A stretch of 64,000 nucleotides of DNA from Chrysoporthe austroafricana (Eukaryota > Ascomycota > Sordariomycetes > Diaporthales > Cryphonectriaceae), in assembly GCA_001051155.2 (NCBI GenBank), contig JYIP02000006.1, forward strand, positions 1,054,001-1,118,000, given 5' to 3'. Shown piece after piece: positions 34,882-45,268 of this stretch. Within the stretch, counting starts at the first letter, position 1. Every line of letters starts with the position of its first letter. The notes under the pieces are model-generated. The model saw only the letters and a list, made by a program, of their open reading frames with translations. It was not told where the DNA came from and made no database searches. Both the position numbers and the translations under genes were made by a program.

Positions 34882-35368
34882 AAGACTGGCAGGCTGGTAT
34901 TTATGAGACGTCACGTCACATCATGGAGTCTGGATTTCTTTGCATGGAAACGTTCGGACCAGCGTTAGACACTTCTTTCCTAACGTCACGATAGCATCAG
35001 TAGAGACCGTCATCAAATCAGCAGAGAGAAAAAGGTCGGACAATGGCTGAACGGGCTCGAAGGCTGTGACTCCATTCTCAAGATGTTTCCGAAAGCGATC
35101 ACGCTGTCGGGCAGCAGAGACGTCGACTATCGATTCTTCGGGCGAGTGCGCCGGACAGGGGCTGCCCTCGACCCTCCCTGCTGCTTAGCAACGCGCCAGC
35201 GACCACCTGCACCTGACTTCGCGCCCCAAAGAGGCCCGGCGCCAGCTGGTGCGGAGCACTGGCACGCCCGCTCGCCGTGATACGTGCAGATATGCGTCCC
35301 GGGCCAGTAGGCCCCCTCGTCCCCGGCCCCCCGGGCCGCTCCACGCCTGCCCTCGCCAGGGCCCCCCC
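34882..35368. other. convergent 3' flanks
   Basis: Short spacer between the 3' ends of the SDR gene (plus) and the Naa20 gene (minus). No gene or structured element seen. Confidence 0.4.
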
Positions 35369-36007
35369 TCACCACACGTCCTCCGGCTTGACCTCGTGCT
35401 GCATGCCGTCCTCGCGCACGTGCTCGCGCCTCACGTCCCGCTTGAGCGCGAGGCGCATGTCGTACGCGTCCTCGCCGTCGCGGGTCGGGTCCTCGGGGTT
35501 GTCGCCGTAGTAGTCCTTGACGACGCGGAAGACGCTGTACCCGAGGCCCTCGTAGAAGGCGATGGCGTTGCGGTTGGAGGCGCGCACGAACAGGTCGACG
35601 AACCAGGCGCCGCTGGCGTCAGCCACCGCCGCCAGCTGCTCGCACAGCAGCCGGCCGATGCCCAGGCGGCGCGCCTCGGGCGCCACCGTCAGGGCCGTGA
35701 TGTGCGCGTGCCAGGGCAGGTAGTGCTCGGAGCCCTTGTAGTAGGCGGGCGAGGACTCCAGCTTGCCCATGACTGTCGTCGGGCGTCAGCACGGCCGGTA
35801 CAAGAGGGGGGAAGGGAAGGGTGAGACAAGGTCCTCACGGTAGCCGATGATGTTCCCGTCCTGGTCCTCTGCGACCTGGAAGAGCGAGGGCCATTTCGCG
35901 TAGTACTGCAGGTAGAAGCCGAGCTCATACGTCTCGGTGAACGGGTCGAGGTTGCATTTCGAGAACTTGTTCACATCGTCGGGCCTGAAGCGCCTGAAGT
36001 TTGCCAT
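35369..36007 (-). CDS. NAT3: NatB N-terminal acetyltransferase catalytic subunit Naa20/Nat3
   Basis: Acetylates N-terminal Met-Asp, Met-Glu and Met-Asn proteins co-translationally at the ribosome, with Naa25/Mdm20 as partner. Exons 35839-36007 and 35369-35772 give 190 residues. The start MANFRRFRPDDVNKFSKCNL and the segment DPFTETYELGFYLQYYAKWP are highly typical of Naa20. The intron (66 bp) splits the Leu codon of GYLMGK. The acetyl-CoA-binding GNAT motif appears as RRLGIGRLL, followed by FVDLFVRASNRNAIAFYEGL and the C-terminal YDMRLALKRD. Nothing is missing relative to the family core. Confidence 0.93.
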
Positions 36008-36794
36008 GCTGGCCTGCCTGGTGTGGAGCGGGCGTGCTGGCGAGGCTCACACCCGATCGTGCCCTTCCAGGTCTGAGGAAACTTTCCTTGCTGAGGTGCG
36101 AGCACTGTGCACCGCTCGGAGACCCGGCTCTGGCGAAGATGAAAACAGTGGGATACACGACTCCAAAAGCCTTGGAATAAGGAGGTTACTGATGATGGGT
36201 TTGCCAGCCGCACAGTTGCGCGGCGTATGTATCGTGCTTCGCGAGGTTGACTTTTTGACGTTCAGCGGAGCCAAGCCTTGGGAAGCGTCGAGAACTTGGG
36301 CCTATGGACTAGGTACTTAGCTCACTAGTGTCTAATAAGCGAGCGAACGCCTAATTTCTGTTAACAAGAAATGTAGTCTTTCCCGTGTCGCTTGTCCCCC
36401 CCCCCCCCAAAATAAAACCCCTCGACAAAGACAGGGCCCCTCAAAGTGACTATCGAAGGTTTCAATCCTCAAACGATGCTCACGAAGTCGAGAAAAACAG
36501 TGTTTAAGCAGAACCAACTTTCCCGAACACCTTCAACGCCTGAAATTTCTTTAAATAGATAAACAACTTAGAACTTCCTCCGCCACCCCCGCTTTCCCTA
36601 CCCACAAGGCTCTACCGGGTATCCGGTAGTCTATGCAGTCATTTACAATTCGTTGCTTGAGCAAGGCCGTACCATTGAAGGTGTGCCAGAGCATGAGACC
36701 TCCAGGAAACCAAGAGCTGCCACCCGCGGCACCGTCCACCTGCCATCAGATCATTCCCAAGGCTCATGTTCACGGATGGGCCCCTCGGCCAGTA
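36008..36794. other. intergenic region
   Basis: A C-tract at about 36398-36408 and AT-richer DNA follow the Naa20 promoter. The DNA downstream of the isolated exon relic is open for about 60 codons on the minus strand but shows no domain. Confidence 0.4.
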
Positions 36795-37056
36795 CTATGG
36801 TAGCAGCTCACCTCCGTGTTCGTTCCACCGCAGCGGCGCGAACTGCTGTCCGTATTCCCGGGGCCCAGCAGCGGGCGCCCTCTGTCTCGTGGACTGCGCG
36901 CCCGGCCGTACGTGCTGCGGGCTCCAGCTGTCCATGGGCCGGGCGTAGTCCTCGGGGTGCTCCCAGGTGCCTGGCTGGCGGTCAGGCTCGTGGCGGAAAG
37001 GGCTCCTTCGCAGCCGAAACATTTCTACGTCGTCTAGTGCTGCTGGTGACTTGATG
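36795..37056 (-). pseudogene. isolated second exon of the small membrane-protein family (relic)
   Basis: On the minus strand a textbook branch point TACTAAT (37068-37074) and an ATAG acceptor precede an open exon at 37056. The exon encodes LDDVEMFRLRRSPFRHEPDR and later HPEDYA and YGQQF. It aligns with exon 2 of the gene at 47208-47857 (MDDVEMSRPRRSPSQHSPHR, RHEDYA, YGQQQF), and the splice phase is the same. No first exon with the membrane segment exists in the next 700 bp upstream, so this looks like an orphaned fragment. An alternative is that it now serves as the exon of an unrecognised gene. Confidence 0.6.
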
Positions 37057-37721
37057 CTATGGGATGGATTAGTATTCCTCGACGGCGGAGACGAGGGTGG
37101 GGGGGTTTCGTGGGGGGGTCGACGACAAGGGGCGGGACGGTAGGGGTTAGGTTAGGGCTACGAGCTGGCGCGTGTTGCCATTTTCGGGTCTCTTAACAGC
37201 GATGATTTTCCGAAGGTACCTATTTTGGTCCCCCCAGCTCCGCTCGATATAAGATGACAGCTCTTCTCCTCGCACTCAGCGCTCAGACTCTTTCCGCTAG
37301 AGTCAGTCCTTGACACTGAGCATTCATCTCATAGCACCGCATCGCCCCTCTCAGTCGCTTGCAAATAACGGCTAGTTCCACCATAGAGATTTCATCCAAC
37401 GCTTCACGCAGCACCGAAAGAGGGTGCGTCATCGGGGTGCAGGCGTTTGGTCTAGACCGTATTTGTATGTGCGCTCTGCGGTTATGTAAGCAGCACCACT
37501 ACAAGAAGGAAGGCACAATTGACGAGAGGGAGGTCACAGTTCACAAGAAAGGCACAGTTGACAAGAAGGAAGGCACTGTTGATAGGAAAGGAAAGAAATC
37601 AAGTACGACTCCAAGGAAGGGGAAAGAAGCAAAACCCACGACTCCGACGATCCCCTCCTCTCCCTCTGGCACCCTCCGAGGACAAAGATCTCCTCCCCTC
37701 AGCTCTGACGCTCAGCTCCTC
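37057..37721. other. intergenic with interstitial telomere-like motif
   Basis: TAGGGGTTAGGTTAGGG at 37141-37157 resembles degenerate telomere repeats. A run of AAGAAGGA-containing short repeats lies at about 37501-37600 (three imperfect units reading GACAAGAAGGAAGGCAC). No gene seen. Confidence 0.5.
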
Positions 37722-39233
37722 TCAGCCACTCTTCTCGTCCTCCTCCTCCCCCTTCCACCAGAAATCTCGCGACAGGATAGCTTGCGCGTTCCGAACAAAA
37801 TCGTCCAGCTCTTTCTCCATCTTGAGAACGTCCGCCAGCTCTATCGGTTTCTCTGCATCTCGATCATCCCCTTCAATATTTGTCATCTTCCACCGTTTCA
37901 GAAGCTCTTGCTGCATTTCCAGATCCCCGAACTGTTTCCTGACCTTGTGCAGGATCCTTCCCAGCCTATATGTTGCTGTTCGGGCGAGATTGCAGGCTAC
38001 CTCTCTGTATGCCTGGCCCGTAGTGATATAGGGGACGGCTTTCTGCGAGCGATTGAGCTGTTCGGGAGTGAGGATGGTGATATCCTTGGACTCGATCGAT
38101 AGCTGATACGACTTAGTGAGGTCCTGGTCACCTTTGGTCCTGTCGTCCTCGGTCATGTGGTTCTCGTGAAAAGCAGCACCGTCGATGCCGAGGTAATACG
38201 CCTCCGAAACGGCCACTTTGCGCTCTGATGATTGCACATCTTTGGTGAATTGCTCGGTTGGTCCGCATTGAAGTGATGAGATGCGAATGGATTCCTTGTA
38301 CAGCTCCTGAATATCGACCATCGCGACTCTCAGGCTATCCGACCACTGGTCAAATTTGCGATGCAGCCGGCCCGCATGCCGATCCAGCTTGGTCCGGGGA
38401 GAAGGTTGTAGCCAGCGCTGCAGCCAGGCGAGCGCTGCGCTCAGCAAGCCGGCCTCTGAGTTGTCATTGTCATGGCAGAAAGCCCAGCCAGAAGAGTCGT
38501 CGCGGAGGGACTGTCTGAAGTGGCGTGCCGAGTGGTAGGCGGTCACCATGGAGATATGAGACCGTCCCAGGACGCTGTTGATGGGATCCTGCAGCTCGCG
38601 AGGAGTGCCTGCTCCGGAAGCTGGATCATCATCAACAGGGGCTTCCATGTCTTTCCGGCGGGTCGTAACGTTGACCCCAGGCGCAATGTACAATAGCACA
38701 AAGGTTGAGTTTGCCGGTGTCTGCACCTCTGCGCCGTCAGGCTTCTGCTGGGCCGCACGCATCTCGGTACCCACGTGCTCGTCGCGGAGCAGTGCGCGTA
38801 GCTCCCGCTTCGAAGCCTCGTTCACCTCCTCTATCCTGGTCAGAACATTGGCCATCATGCTGTAGTCCTGAGACGCGGGCACCTGGGCCATCCACTTGTC
38901 GTCTTCCAGAGCATCAAGCCTGCACTGCATCGGAGCAGCGGTGTCGGCAAGTGGCCACAGCCGGGTCAGTCCTGAGCCCAGTGCGGTCAACGCCGGGCTT
39001 GCCATCGCTTTGTATGTTGTGTGTAGAAGTTGGCCAGGCATCGAAAGGAGCATCGAGACAACCGCGTTTGTCGTGCGGGTGACGATGAAGGCGATAATAA
39101 TGACACTAAAGCAGACGATCAAGAGGCAAGCGAAGATTTGCATGATCTTGATCATCACGGCCTTGATGTTGGGCATTTGACGGAGCCAAAGGAGGAACTG
39201 CCGCGGCCTGAAGACGAGTTTACCAGCATCCAT
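37722..39233 (-). CDS. single-pass membrane protein of unknown function (island gene A)
   Basis: Intronless frame of 503 residues from the ATG at 39233. A hydrophobic segment at about residues 31-51 (MQIFACLLIVCFSVIIIAFI) follows a basic N-terminus, as in a signal anchor. The rest is soluble and largely helical with charged repeats, with three N-glycosylation sequons (NST, NVT, NRS), suggesting a lumenal or extracellular domain. A TATAAA at 39342-39347 (minus) favours this start. An alternative start at 39333 could join through a GTAAGT donor at 39298 to an acceptor inside the current exon, but it lies only 9 bp from the TATA element. No known family recognised. Divergent from gene B across about 1 kb. 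Confidence 0.6.
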   Translation of the reverse strand: MDAGKLVFRPRQFLLWLRQMPNIKAVMIKIMQIFACLLIVCFSVIIIAFIVTRTTNAVVSMLLSMPGQLLHTTYKAMASPALTALGSGLTRLWPLADTAAPMQCRLDALEDDKWMAQVPASQDYSMMANVLTRIEEVNEASKRELRALLRDEHVGTEMRAAQQKPDGAEVQTPANSTFVLLYIAPGVNVTTRRKDMEAPVDDDPASGAGTPRELQDPINSVLGRSHISMVTAYHSARHFRQSLRDDSSGWAFCHDNDNSEAGLLSAALAWLQRWLQPSPRTKLDRHAGRLHRKFDQWSDSLRVAMVDIQELYKESIRISSLQCGPTEQFTKDVQSSERKVAVSEAYYLGIDGAAFHENHMTEDDRTKGDQDLTKSYQLSIESKDITILTPEQLNRSQKAVPYITTGQAYREVACNLARTATYRLGRILHKVRKQFGDLEMQQELLKRWKMTNIEGDDRDAEKPIELADVLKMEKELDDFVRNAQAILSRDFWWKGEEEDEKSG

Positions 39234-39341
39234 GTTGAGGTGAGAGAATTGGGGTGTATGATGCAAAGAATGAGCAGAAGGGTATTGACACGACTTACAG
39301 CGAAAGTCGAGAATTGGTCCTCACAGTCGGCATAGCATCTG

Positions 39342-39347
39342 TTTATA
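39342..39347 (-). promoter_or_regulatory. TATA box of island gene A
   Basis: TATAAA on the minus strand, 109 bp upstream of the ATG at 39233. The position fits a short leader and argues against using the ATG at 39333. Confidence 0.45.
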
Positions 39348-40239
39348 CCAAAATGCAGATGCTGAAGTTCCACCCACGCCCGCTTTACCTTCCAACCTTC
39401 TCTCAAACACCTTTCTTTTATCTTTTTTTATTCTTCTCCCATTTAGTTATGCCATGAGCAAGGAGACTATCTATCTGATCTCGATGAGGCGCCTTTCAGC
39501 TTTGATTCTGGCCCTTCCATCCTGCTTGCGGACTCTTGTCTCGCCTTCTCCCACATGCTCACTCAGCTACAAGCCAGAATTCTATGTTGCCTGTTTTGTC
39601 TCACCCCCTTCCAAACACACTCTCTCTGTAATTCCTGTCTCTTTCTCCCCATCCACGCCTCCCCTTGTCTCTCCTCTCCTTGGCGTCTTTCGCTTCCCTT
39701 CCTTTTTTCGGTTTTTTTTCTTCACATCTTACGTAGCAAGTGCATGGTGACATCTCACGTCTCACATCGCCACCATTCAAGGTGCCGGACAAGCTCATCT
39801 CCCTGGGCTCAGCTGTCTTCTGTCACTCACTTATGGGTTCTTTCAGATCATTCGTTCGATCACTGTCAGGATGTTATGGCGGTGGAGGCAGTGATCCAGG
39901 GTGATCCTAACTTTGCCATGCAGGAGAGAGGAAGCAGCATTGAGATGAGCTCACTTCTCCGTAGCGTGCAGCAGACCTCCTCCCATGACAGAGAGAGATC
40001 GAGCTGCTGCTCCTCCCCCTCTCCCCCCCTCTCTCTTCCTCTCCCCCCCTCTCTCTTCCTCTCCCCTCTCTCTGTGTATTCCCCCTCCTCCTGCTCCTCC
40101 TCCCACTCTCTCTGTCTTCCTCCCTCCCTCTCTCTCTCTCTCGCGCGCGCACGCTTCCTGTAGACCACTTCCTCTTGTCATCAACAGAGCCAACGGCAAT
40201 ACTCATCCTATCTTTCCATATCTACTGCCTCGAGCAATT
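39348..40239. other. divergent promoter region with long pyrimidine tract
   Basis: The upstream region of island genes A and B. T-rich and C/T-rich DNA at about 39400-39430 and 39600-39730, and a nearly uninterrupted CT tract at about 40006-40145 with repeated CCCCCTCTCTCTTCCTCT units. No gene seen. Confidence 0.6.
40006..40145. repeat. polypyrimidine microsatellite tract
   Basis: About 140 bp of almost pure C/T on the plus strand, with two copies of CCCCCTCTCTCTTCCTCT. Such tracts with internal symmetry can form triplex (H-DNA) and often lie in fungal 5'UTRs. It ends about 95 bp before the ATG of gene B. Confidence 0.8.
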
Positions 40240-41040
40240 ATGTATCCATTCTTGGCGATTGTCTCCTTCGTCACGGTATTCATTGCAATGCTAGCCGAGA
40301 GATTTCCGGGAGCCTACGATGCCCCCGGAACCCACGATGCTCCGGACGACCCCGGTGACTCCCTTTCTGTGATGCAGAGCCTTCCTGCGGTGCAGAGCCT
40401 TCCTGCGGTGCAGAGCTTTCCTTCCGATACCAACCATCACCTGGCTCATATCTGCAACCTCGTGTCTGACCTTGCGGCTGTCGATTCCTTTTTCATGACA
40501 GAGGCCCTTGGCCCGGCCTGGCAGGAGATGCTGCTGCCACACGAGCTGATGGACCTGGATCGCGACATGATAGAGCGGGCCTTCGTCTCAGGGAAACCAA
40601 AAGGCGAGAAAGACGAAGAACTGAATTTCAAGTACCAACGGCAGAGATTGGAACTGACGGAGGCCTGGAAACGTATTTACAAGATCCTGGCTGACTTAAA
40701 ATCACGGGTACGTATCTTTGATTTGTTCTCTCCCGCTCCGCAGCCGCGGCTCTTACCGACCGACTTCGCATCAAAAAAACGCGTATGACGAGATTGACAT
40801 GGCGTACTGAAAACATCAGAGCACTCCTCCCGCCTTGATCGAACTCTGGAAAAACTCGCCAGCCGTTCTTTCGCTGTGTTTTCGCAACCCAAGATGTGGC
40901 AGGTCTACCGCGAAGAGATATTGCTGCACCTCGCGAGCAAGAAGTGGTATTCTGGTCTCCTTGGGACGAGCTCTCTAGTCCAGGGATCCAAGCGGAAGGC
41001 CCGGCTGGCGGAGGTCTGCCGGGTGCTTGCAGACATCTGA
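40240..41040 (+). CDS. small protein with N-terminal membrane/signal segment (island gene B)
   Basis: Exons 40240-40707 and 40822-41040 give 228 residues. The donor GTACGT is strong, and the acceptor CAGAG keeps the second exon in frame, although choosing CAG instead would break it. The N-terminus MYPFLAIVSFVTVFIAML is a signal peptide or anchor. It is followed by a triple repeat of the type (V/L)QSLPAVQSFP (18-bp units at about 40373-40425). The rest is charged and helical, ending in a Lys/Arg-rich segment and CRVLADI. No family recognised. The membrane-anchor-plus-helical layout resembles genes A and C, which suggests a shared theme but not proven homology. Confidence 0.6.
40373..40425 (+). 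repeat. 18-bp coding tandem repeat in gene B
   Basis: Nearly three copies of CAGAGCCTTCCTGCGGTG, encoding repeats of Gln-Ser-Leu-Pro-Ala-Val. The two full units are identical, suggesting recent expansion. Confidence 0.8.
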
Positions 41041-41999
41041 TTCGATATTGGAAGGTGACAGAGTCTCACCAGGGGTCAGGGCCAAAATCGGTCTCGGCTT
41101 GTTGTGGGTTGTGACCCTATCTGTGCTGGACCGCATATGCTGTTGGAGCTTGTCTGTCGTTCATTACTGTTGCATGTGTATGCGTTCAATTCTAAACCTA
41201 CCATTGATGGGAGATTAGCCACAGGCACTGCAGATTAGGTTGGCTGGGGATTATGTCTATCTCTACGAGTTGAAGCAATATTACATCCCTCTTTTCCACT
41301 GACGCTGTGTATACGGTACCCCGTGATAACAGACTTTCTAGATAGACTTCACATTCTACTCTCTACAAATTCACTCTGCTCAGCTCTGAAGACCTGCTCA
41401 TCATTTCTCCATTCAGAAGAGACATTTCGGCAGGTATCTGTCGGCAGTTGTGCAGCTGCCGGGCAGCCCCCCTAGTTCCAAACATGCTGATTAAGGACAG
41501 GGACAAAGAAGACAGCAGAAGCAATAGCAAAAGGCCCCCCATCACTGCTCTGTCTTTCAGACTCATTCCATCCTTCTTTTCTATTGCATTTGTGTGCCTG
41601 TATTTCTCACGCACGCCTGAATGCCCCCTAGAACACATGTGTCACTGATTCTTCCTGTGTGCTCTCTTTCACACACCCACACTTACACTTACACTTACAC
41701 ATACCTTTACAGGAGAGCCTCAGCATCTCCAGAGGCTGTGCTTCAGCTTAGCACAAGTATTCAGTGAACACTTGTCCAGTACACATGTCCGCGCTCTCAC
41801 TAGCCCATAGCTGACCTCGAGAGCATCCACAGAGCGTTCACGTTCAGTGCGCAATCCCTCGCAGGCGCCCCAAAAAAAAAAAAAAAAAAAAAGCCGCCCC
41901 CCCGCCCCCCACCCCCACGCCCGCCCCCAAGGGCAGCCACAGAGGGTTCACGTTCAGGCCCCAACCCCCCCCAGGGCCCCCAAAAAAAAAAAAAAAAAA
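41041..41999. other. intergenic with a local direct duplication and two A-tracts
   Basis: Mostly ordinary AT-richer spacer up to 41800, including CTTACA repeats near 41683-41702. At 41826-41900 and 41934-42006 two related segments share ACAGAG(C/G)GTTCACGTTCAG and end in long A-tracts (41872-41892 and 41982-42000). Confidence 0.55.
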
Positions 42000-42006
42000 A
42001 TGCCGC
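41826..42006. repeat. tandem duplication ending in A-tracts at a start codon
   Basis: Two imperfect direct copies of about 70 bp, spaced about 110 bp apart, each with the order CCACAGAG, GTTCACGTTCAG, C-rich, then 19-21 A, then (T)GCCGC. The last A of the second tract is the A of the ATG of island gene C. Confidence 0.75.
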
Positions 42007-43742
42007 GCAGTCGAGATCAAAGCCCAAGCCCGTCGCCGTCGCCGTCCGTCGCCGAGCTGGTTGCCGCCCCACGCCTGCGCTCCAGCATGCATCGCAACGA
42101 TACCTATGGGACCCCGGCAGAGGCACAGGCACAGGCACAGGCCCCCTGCTCTCCCGGCTCACGTCCTGCCGTGGGCTGCAGGGGCAAGAGCGGTGATGAG
42201 CATGTCGTGCTGGATGCTGTCATGCAGGATGGCAGCCGGGGCCGGGTACGAGCGCAGCGGAAGCATGAGCGCGAGCAGAAGGGTGAAGCTGACGGTGAGG
42301 CAAAGGGCGCCGGTGCCCTGCCACAGGTCGCGGTGAGCACACTCACCACGCGCCGAGGCCGATCTCGTCAGGTCCCGCTCTTTGTTTCCGTCTTCTTCAC
42401 CGTCCTGGTCGGGCTGCTTCTGGGCAGGTCCTACTCACTGAGAGAACCATCCGAGATCCTCGTCTCACGCCTGCCGGTTTTCGAAGCGTGGCGAGACTCC
42501 ATAGCCGTCTACTTGTCAGTTGGTCCGGAACTCCGCAATTCAACTTTTATCCGAGGTTTTGACTGGGATCACGCCAGAGCAGAGGTCCGAAACCACTGCG
42601 CTGTCCTCAATCATGCGTTGTTAGCCAGAGATCTCGTCCTGAACCCGGATTGTTGGCCGTACGATCGCTTTGATGATTGCTTTAATCAAGTTCTCCGGGC
42701 TAAAGAAACATCTATATGCGACGACATCGACGATGTTCTCACGGAAGCTTCGAACCAAGTATTTGCTCTCAACATAACATTCGACGAACCTGGGAGATGG
42801 GCGCATTCGGCTCTCTGTTCACTGCAATACGTAACCCACCACGTGCTCAAGTTTCTCCGGTTGCCGATGACTTTTAGACTCGACGACGACCTTTACCCTC
42901 CTCCCGTCGACGTCGACAAGAGCGACGAGCAGCTCGAGGACGTCGACGGCGACGATGTCCCTGTCGGCCATCAACCGCTCGGCCCTAGCTGGGCTCAGAT
43001 CCGCCGGGCAAACCGAACAACTGCAAGGGTAATGGGTTTTGTGGAACACGTGGATTCTTTCTGGGGAGTCGCACATGTGCCTGTATTTGAGGCTCTGCGG
43101 TTAGAGCGCTGTCTGAGAGAGGTGATCGGCATGTTACACACCCTCCTCTACACGGACTGGTATCTTGTAGACGGGGTCGACGACTGGCGCACGCAGGGCT
43201 TCCCAAGACAGGATTGGTGGGCCGGCGACCCTCCGCGATGGTTCCCCAGGTCGCTGGTAAAGCTGCTCCACGGCTCGATACCAGTAATAGGAAGGAATTA
43301 TGATGAGAGTTGGGCAGAGGTGCGCGCCAGCCGGCCTGCCGTTCGCGACATACTCATCGCCATAGAGGGCGAGCTCCCCGAGCTCACTAGGTTGGTGGTT
43401 GCGCTGAATCGCAGCGTTGTCCAACCCATGGAAACGCTACAGAACCGCATGTATCTCATGAATCGGCGTACTGGATGGTGGCAGTACCTGAATCCCAACG
43501 TCACGGCGGGGCCGGACGCCTTTTTGCCGATCGGAGGACGAGTCTACCGCCGCGGGCGGAAAAGCGACGGAGAGCCCGGGATGGTGCCGACACAAGAGCT
43601 GAGGGCGAACGTGTCTAGGCCTATCTGGCAGGTGTTCTACATAGATACGCCGTTGGCCATGCTTCGGGAGATCCAGGACTTTGCGGAGGAGCATATCTGT
43701 GGATCCCATGAAGCCTGTTGGTTGTGGTCGGAGGACGACTAG
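42000..43742 (+). CDS. type II membrane glycoprotein-like protein, unknown function (island gene C)
   Basis: Intronless frame of 580 residues; the ATG at 42000 is formed at the end of an A-tract. The frame is open upstream of it, and an internal Met at residue 30 is an alternative start. The N-terminal 120 residues are basic and disordered (an SPSP repeat, an AQAQAQA repeat). One membrane segment follows at about residues 125-142 (PLFVSVFFTVLVGLLLG). The 440-residue remainder carries six N-x-S/T sequons (NST, NIT, NRT, NRS, NVT, NVS), Cys residues and many Trp, so it is probably lumenal or extracellular. No family or catalytic motif recognised. Codon use is less GC-biased than in the conserved genes of this window. 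Confidence 0.65.
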   Translation: MPRSRDQSPSPSPSPSVAELVAAPRLRSSMHRNDTYGTPAEAQAQAQAPCSPGSRPAVGCRGKSGDEHVVLDAVMQDGSRGRVRAQRKHEREQKGEADGEAKGAGALPQVAVSTLTTRRGRSRQVPLFVSVFFTVLVGLLLGRSYSLREPSEILVSRLPVFEAWRDSIAVYLSVGPELRNSTFIRGFDWDHARAEVRNHCAVLNHALLARDLVLNPDCWPYDRFDDCFNQVLRAKETSICDDIDDVLTEASNQVFALNITFDEPGRWAHSALCSLQYVTHHVLKFLRLPMTFRLDDDLYPPPVDVDKSDEQLEDVDGDDVPVGHQPLGPSWAQIRRANRTTARVMGFVEHVDSFWGVAHVPVFEALRLERCLREVIGMLHTLLYTDWYLVDGVDDWRTQGFPRQDWWAGDPPRWFPRSLVKLLHGSIPVIGRNYDESWAEVRASRPAVRDILIAIEGELPELTRLVVALNRSVVQPMETLQNRMYLMNRRTGWWQYLNPNVTAGPDAFLPIGGRVYRRGRKSDGEPGMVPTQELRANVSRPIWQVFYIDTPLAMLREIQDFAEEHICGSHEACWLWSEDD

Positions 43743-44770
43743 AAGACGATGACGGGTTCTGGGAGGCTTGCCTCACCTGTCACTCTTTGTTGTTGACGAT
43801 GTTGTGGATGTTGTTGTGGATGTTGTTGTGGATGTGGTTGCTGTTGTTGTTGTTGATCTTCTTCTTTCCTTCATTCTCCTACTTGTTCATCTTGTTCTTC
43901 CTCTTTTTCTTCCCTCTCTTGTCCTTCCTTTCATTACCAGAGAAATCGAATTCTGTCTTATCTACATCTTGCTTATATGCCTGTAGACATATCACCACCA
44001 ACCCTCCTGTTGTGCTCCTTCTATTCCAGAGGACCCGTATGCGACCGTCTGTGGCCTACCGGATGGCGCGCTCTGGCAGCCACTCGCTTTATTCCTTTCC
44101 CTCCATGGCGACGCAACAAGCCCCAGAGTGAGTATCTACTATACGGACATCTCGTAATTAGGGGATGTTCAAATGACCACTGCACTCGAGATATCAGCTA
44201 TGCTAGACCCGTCGATTATTCATCCCGGCAGGGGTCACCGCCCTCACTTTTGAAAACTTGGACAGAACAACATGATGTTCTCCCCCTTTGATGTGTTGGA
44301 CCTTTACATTCATATGCATTCCCTCTGTCTCTCCCTTTTCTGCTCATCTCTCTCTATCTAAATATCCTCTTCCGGACACTGCTTCTTCGGCCACAAAATC
44401 CCCCGTTCCTTCCTCAATCAAGACTCTATACACACACGGACACTTTTAGCTTCCTCTGGGAACCCTTCGTTTTCTTCCTCCCTCCGTCCTATTCTTCCTC
44501 CCTACAACCGGAACTCGATCGAAAATCCAGAGGCCAAATAGAAGTAGTCCGTTTCATCCAACTGCTAGGGTCCTTCTCTTTCTCTCTGTAGAGGAATCTT
44601 TTTTTTTCTTTCTTGTCTCCTGAGATCCTGGCTTGAACATTCAAGGTCTTGAGAAGCGAGATTGAGAAGAAGACGACTCTGTACGCCCATACAAGGCTGT
44701 CAATCTGGATTTTCAAGCGAGAGTCCCTGTCCTCTTCAGCATCTTCCCCTCATCGTACTGCGACGCCGAG
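43743..44770. other. 3' flank of gene C with GTTGTGGAT repeats
   Basis: Repeats of the type GATGTTGTTGTGGATGTTGTT lie at about 43795-43858, directly after the stop codon. T-rich DNA follows at 43860-43935 and again at about 44320-44620. No coding gene is supported. Confidence 0.5.
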
Positions 44771-44779
44771 TAGAAGGAG

Positions 44780-45060
44780 TCAGTCACAACCACCCACGAG
44801 AAGGTGCAGATCGAGCTTTCTCCTCACCACCACCACCACCACCACCATCAAGGGCCCGGGCGGGAAGATAGTCAGTACTCTTCCCACTCAGCCGCTTCTA
44901 CCGCCAGCCTTCCTCCCCGCGGGGAGCGTCGCTACTCCGAGGTAGAGGTCCGTATCGTCAGGGAGAGGGAAGACGAATATCATCGCCGCCCCGGCGTCCA
45001 TGTGAGGAGTATTTTCGCGAAGAGCTCAAGGAGCAGCAGCCCAGGTATTACCCAATACCC
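44780..45060 (+). pseudogene. possible fragment of a His-rich/charged small protein gene
   Basis: After a TAG acceptor-like site at about 44774 the frame reads KESVTTTHEKVQIELSP, then eight His, then SQYSSHSAASTASLPPRGER and RRYSEVEVRIVREREDEYHR. Beyond RRPGVHV the same DNA in the next frame reads REEYFREELKEQQPRYYP, which looks like the natural continuation. That suggests a one-base frameshift or an unseen splice. The compositional pattern (EVxVRxxRER, EEYxRxE) resembles charged fungal proteins, but I cannot name a family. No first exon was identified. Confidence 0.3.
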
Positions 45061-45268
45061 ATCTGTTTTCGTTGTTGCAGTCTTGTTTTGAGAAACCCGC
45101 TCCTCCTGCTGCTGCTGTCCCTGTTTTATTCCCTGATGGCGCCAGACGAAGGTGCCTAGCTGCCACAGCCTCGTGCGAGAGACAGACCGAGCTGACCTCG
45201 TGTGAACCGCCTCAGCCGGATGCGGCGACAGCGGGTTCTCGATTACACCGACAAGTCACTCAACGTAC

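Noticed and set aside
39299..39333. Alternative first exon for island gene A
   Set aside because: Frame and splice sites work, but its ATG is only 9 bp from the TATA box, so a transcript including it is unlikely.
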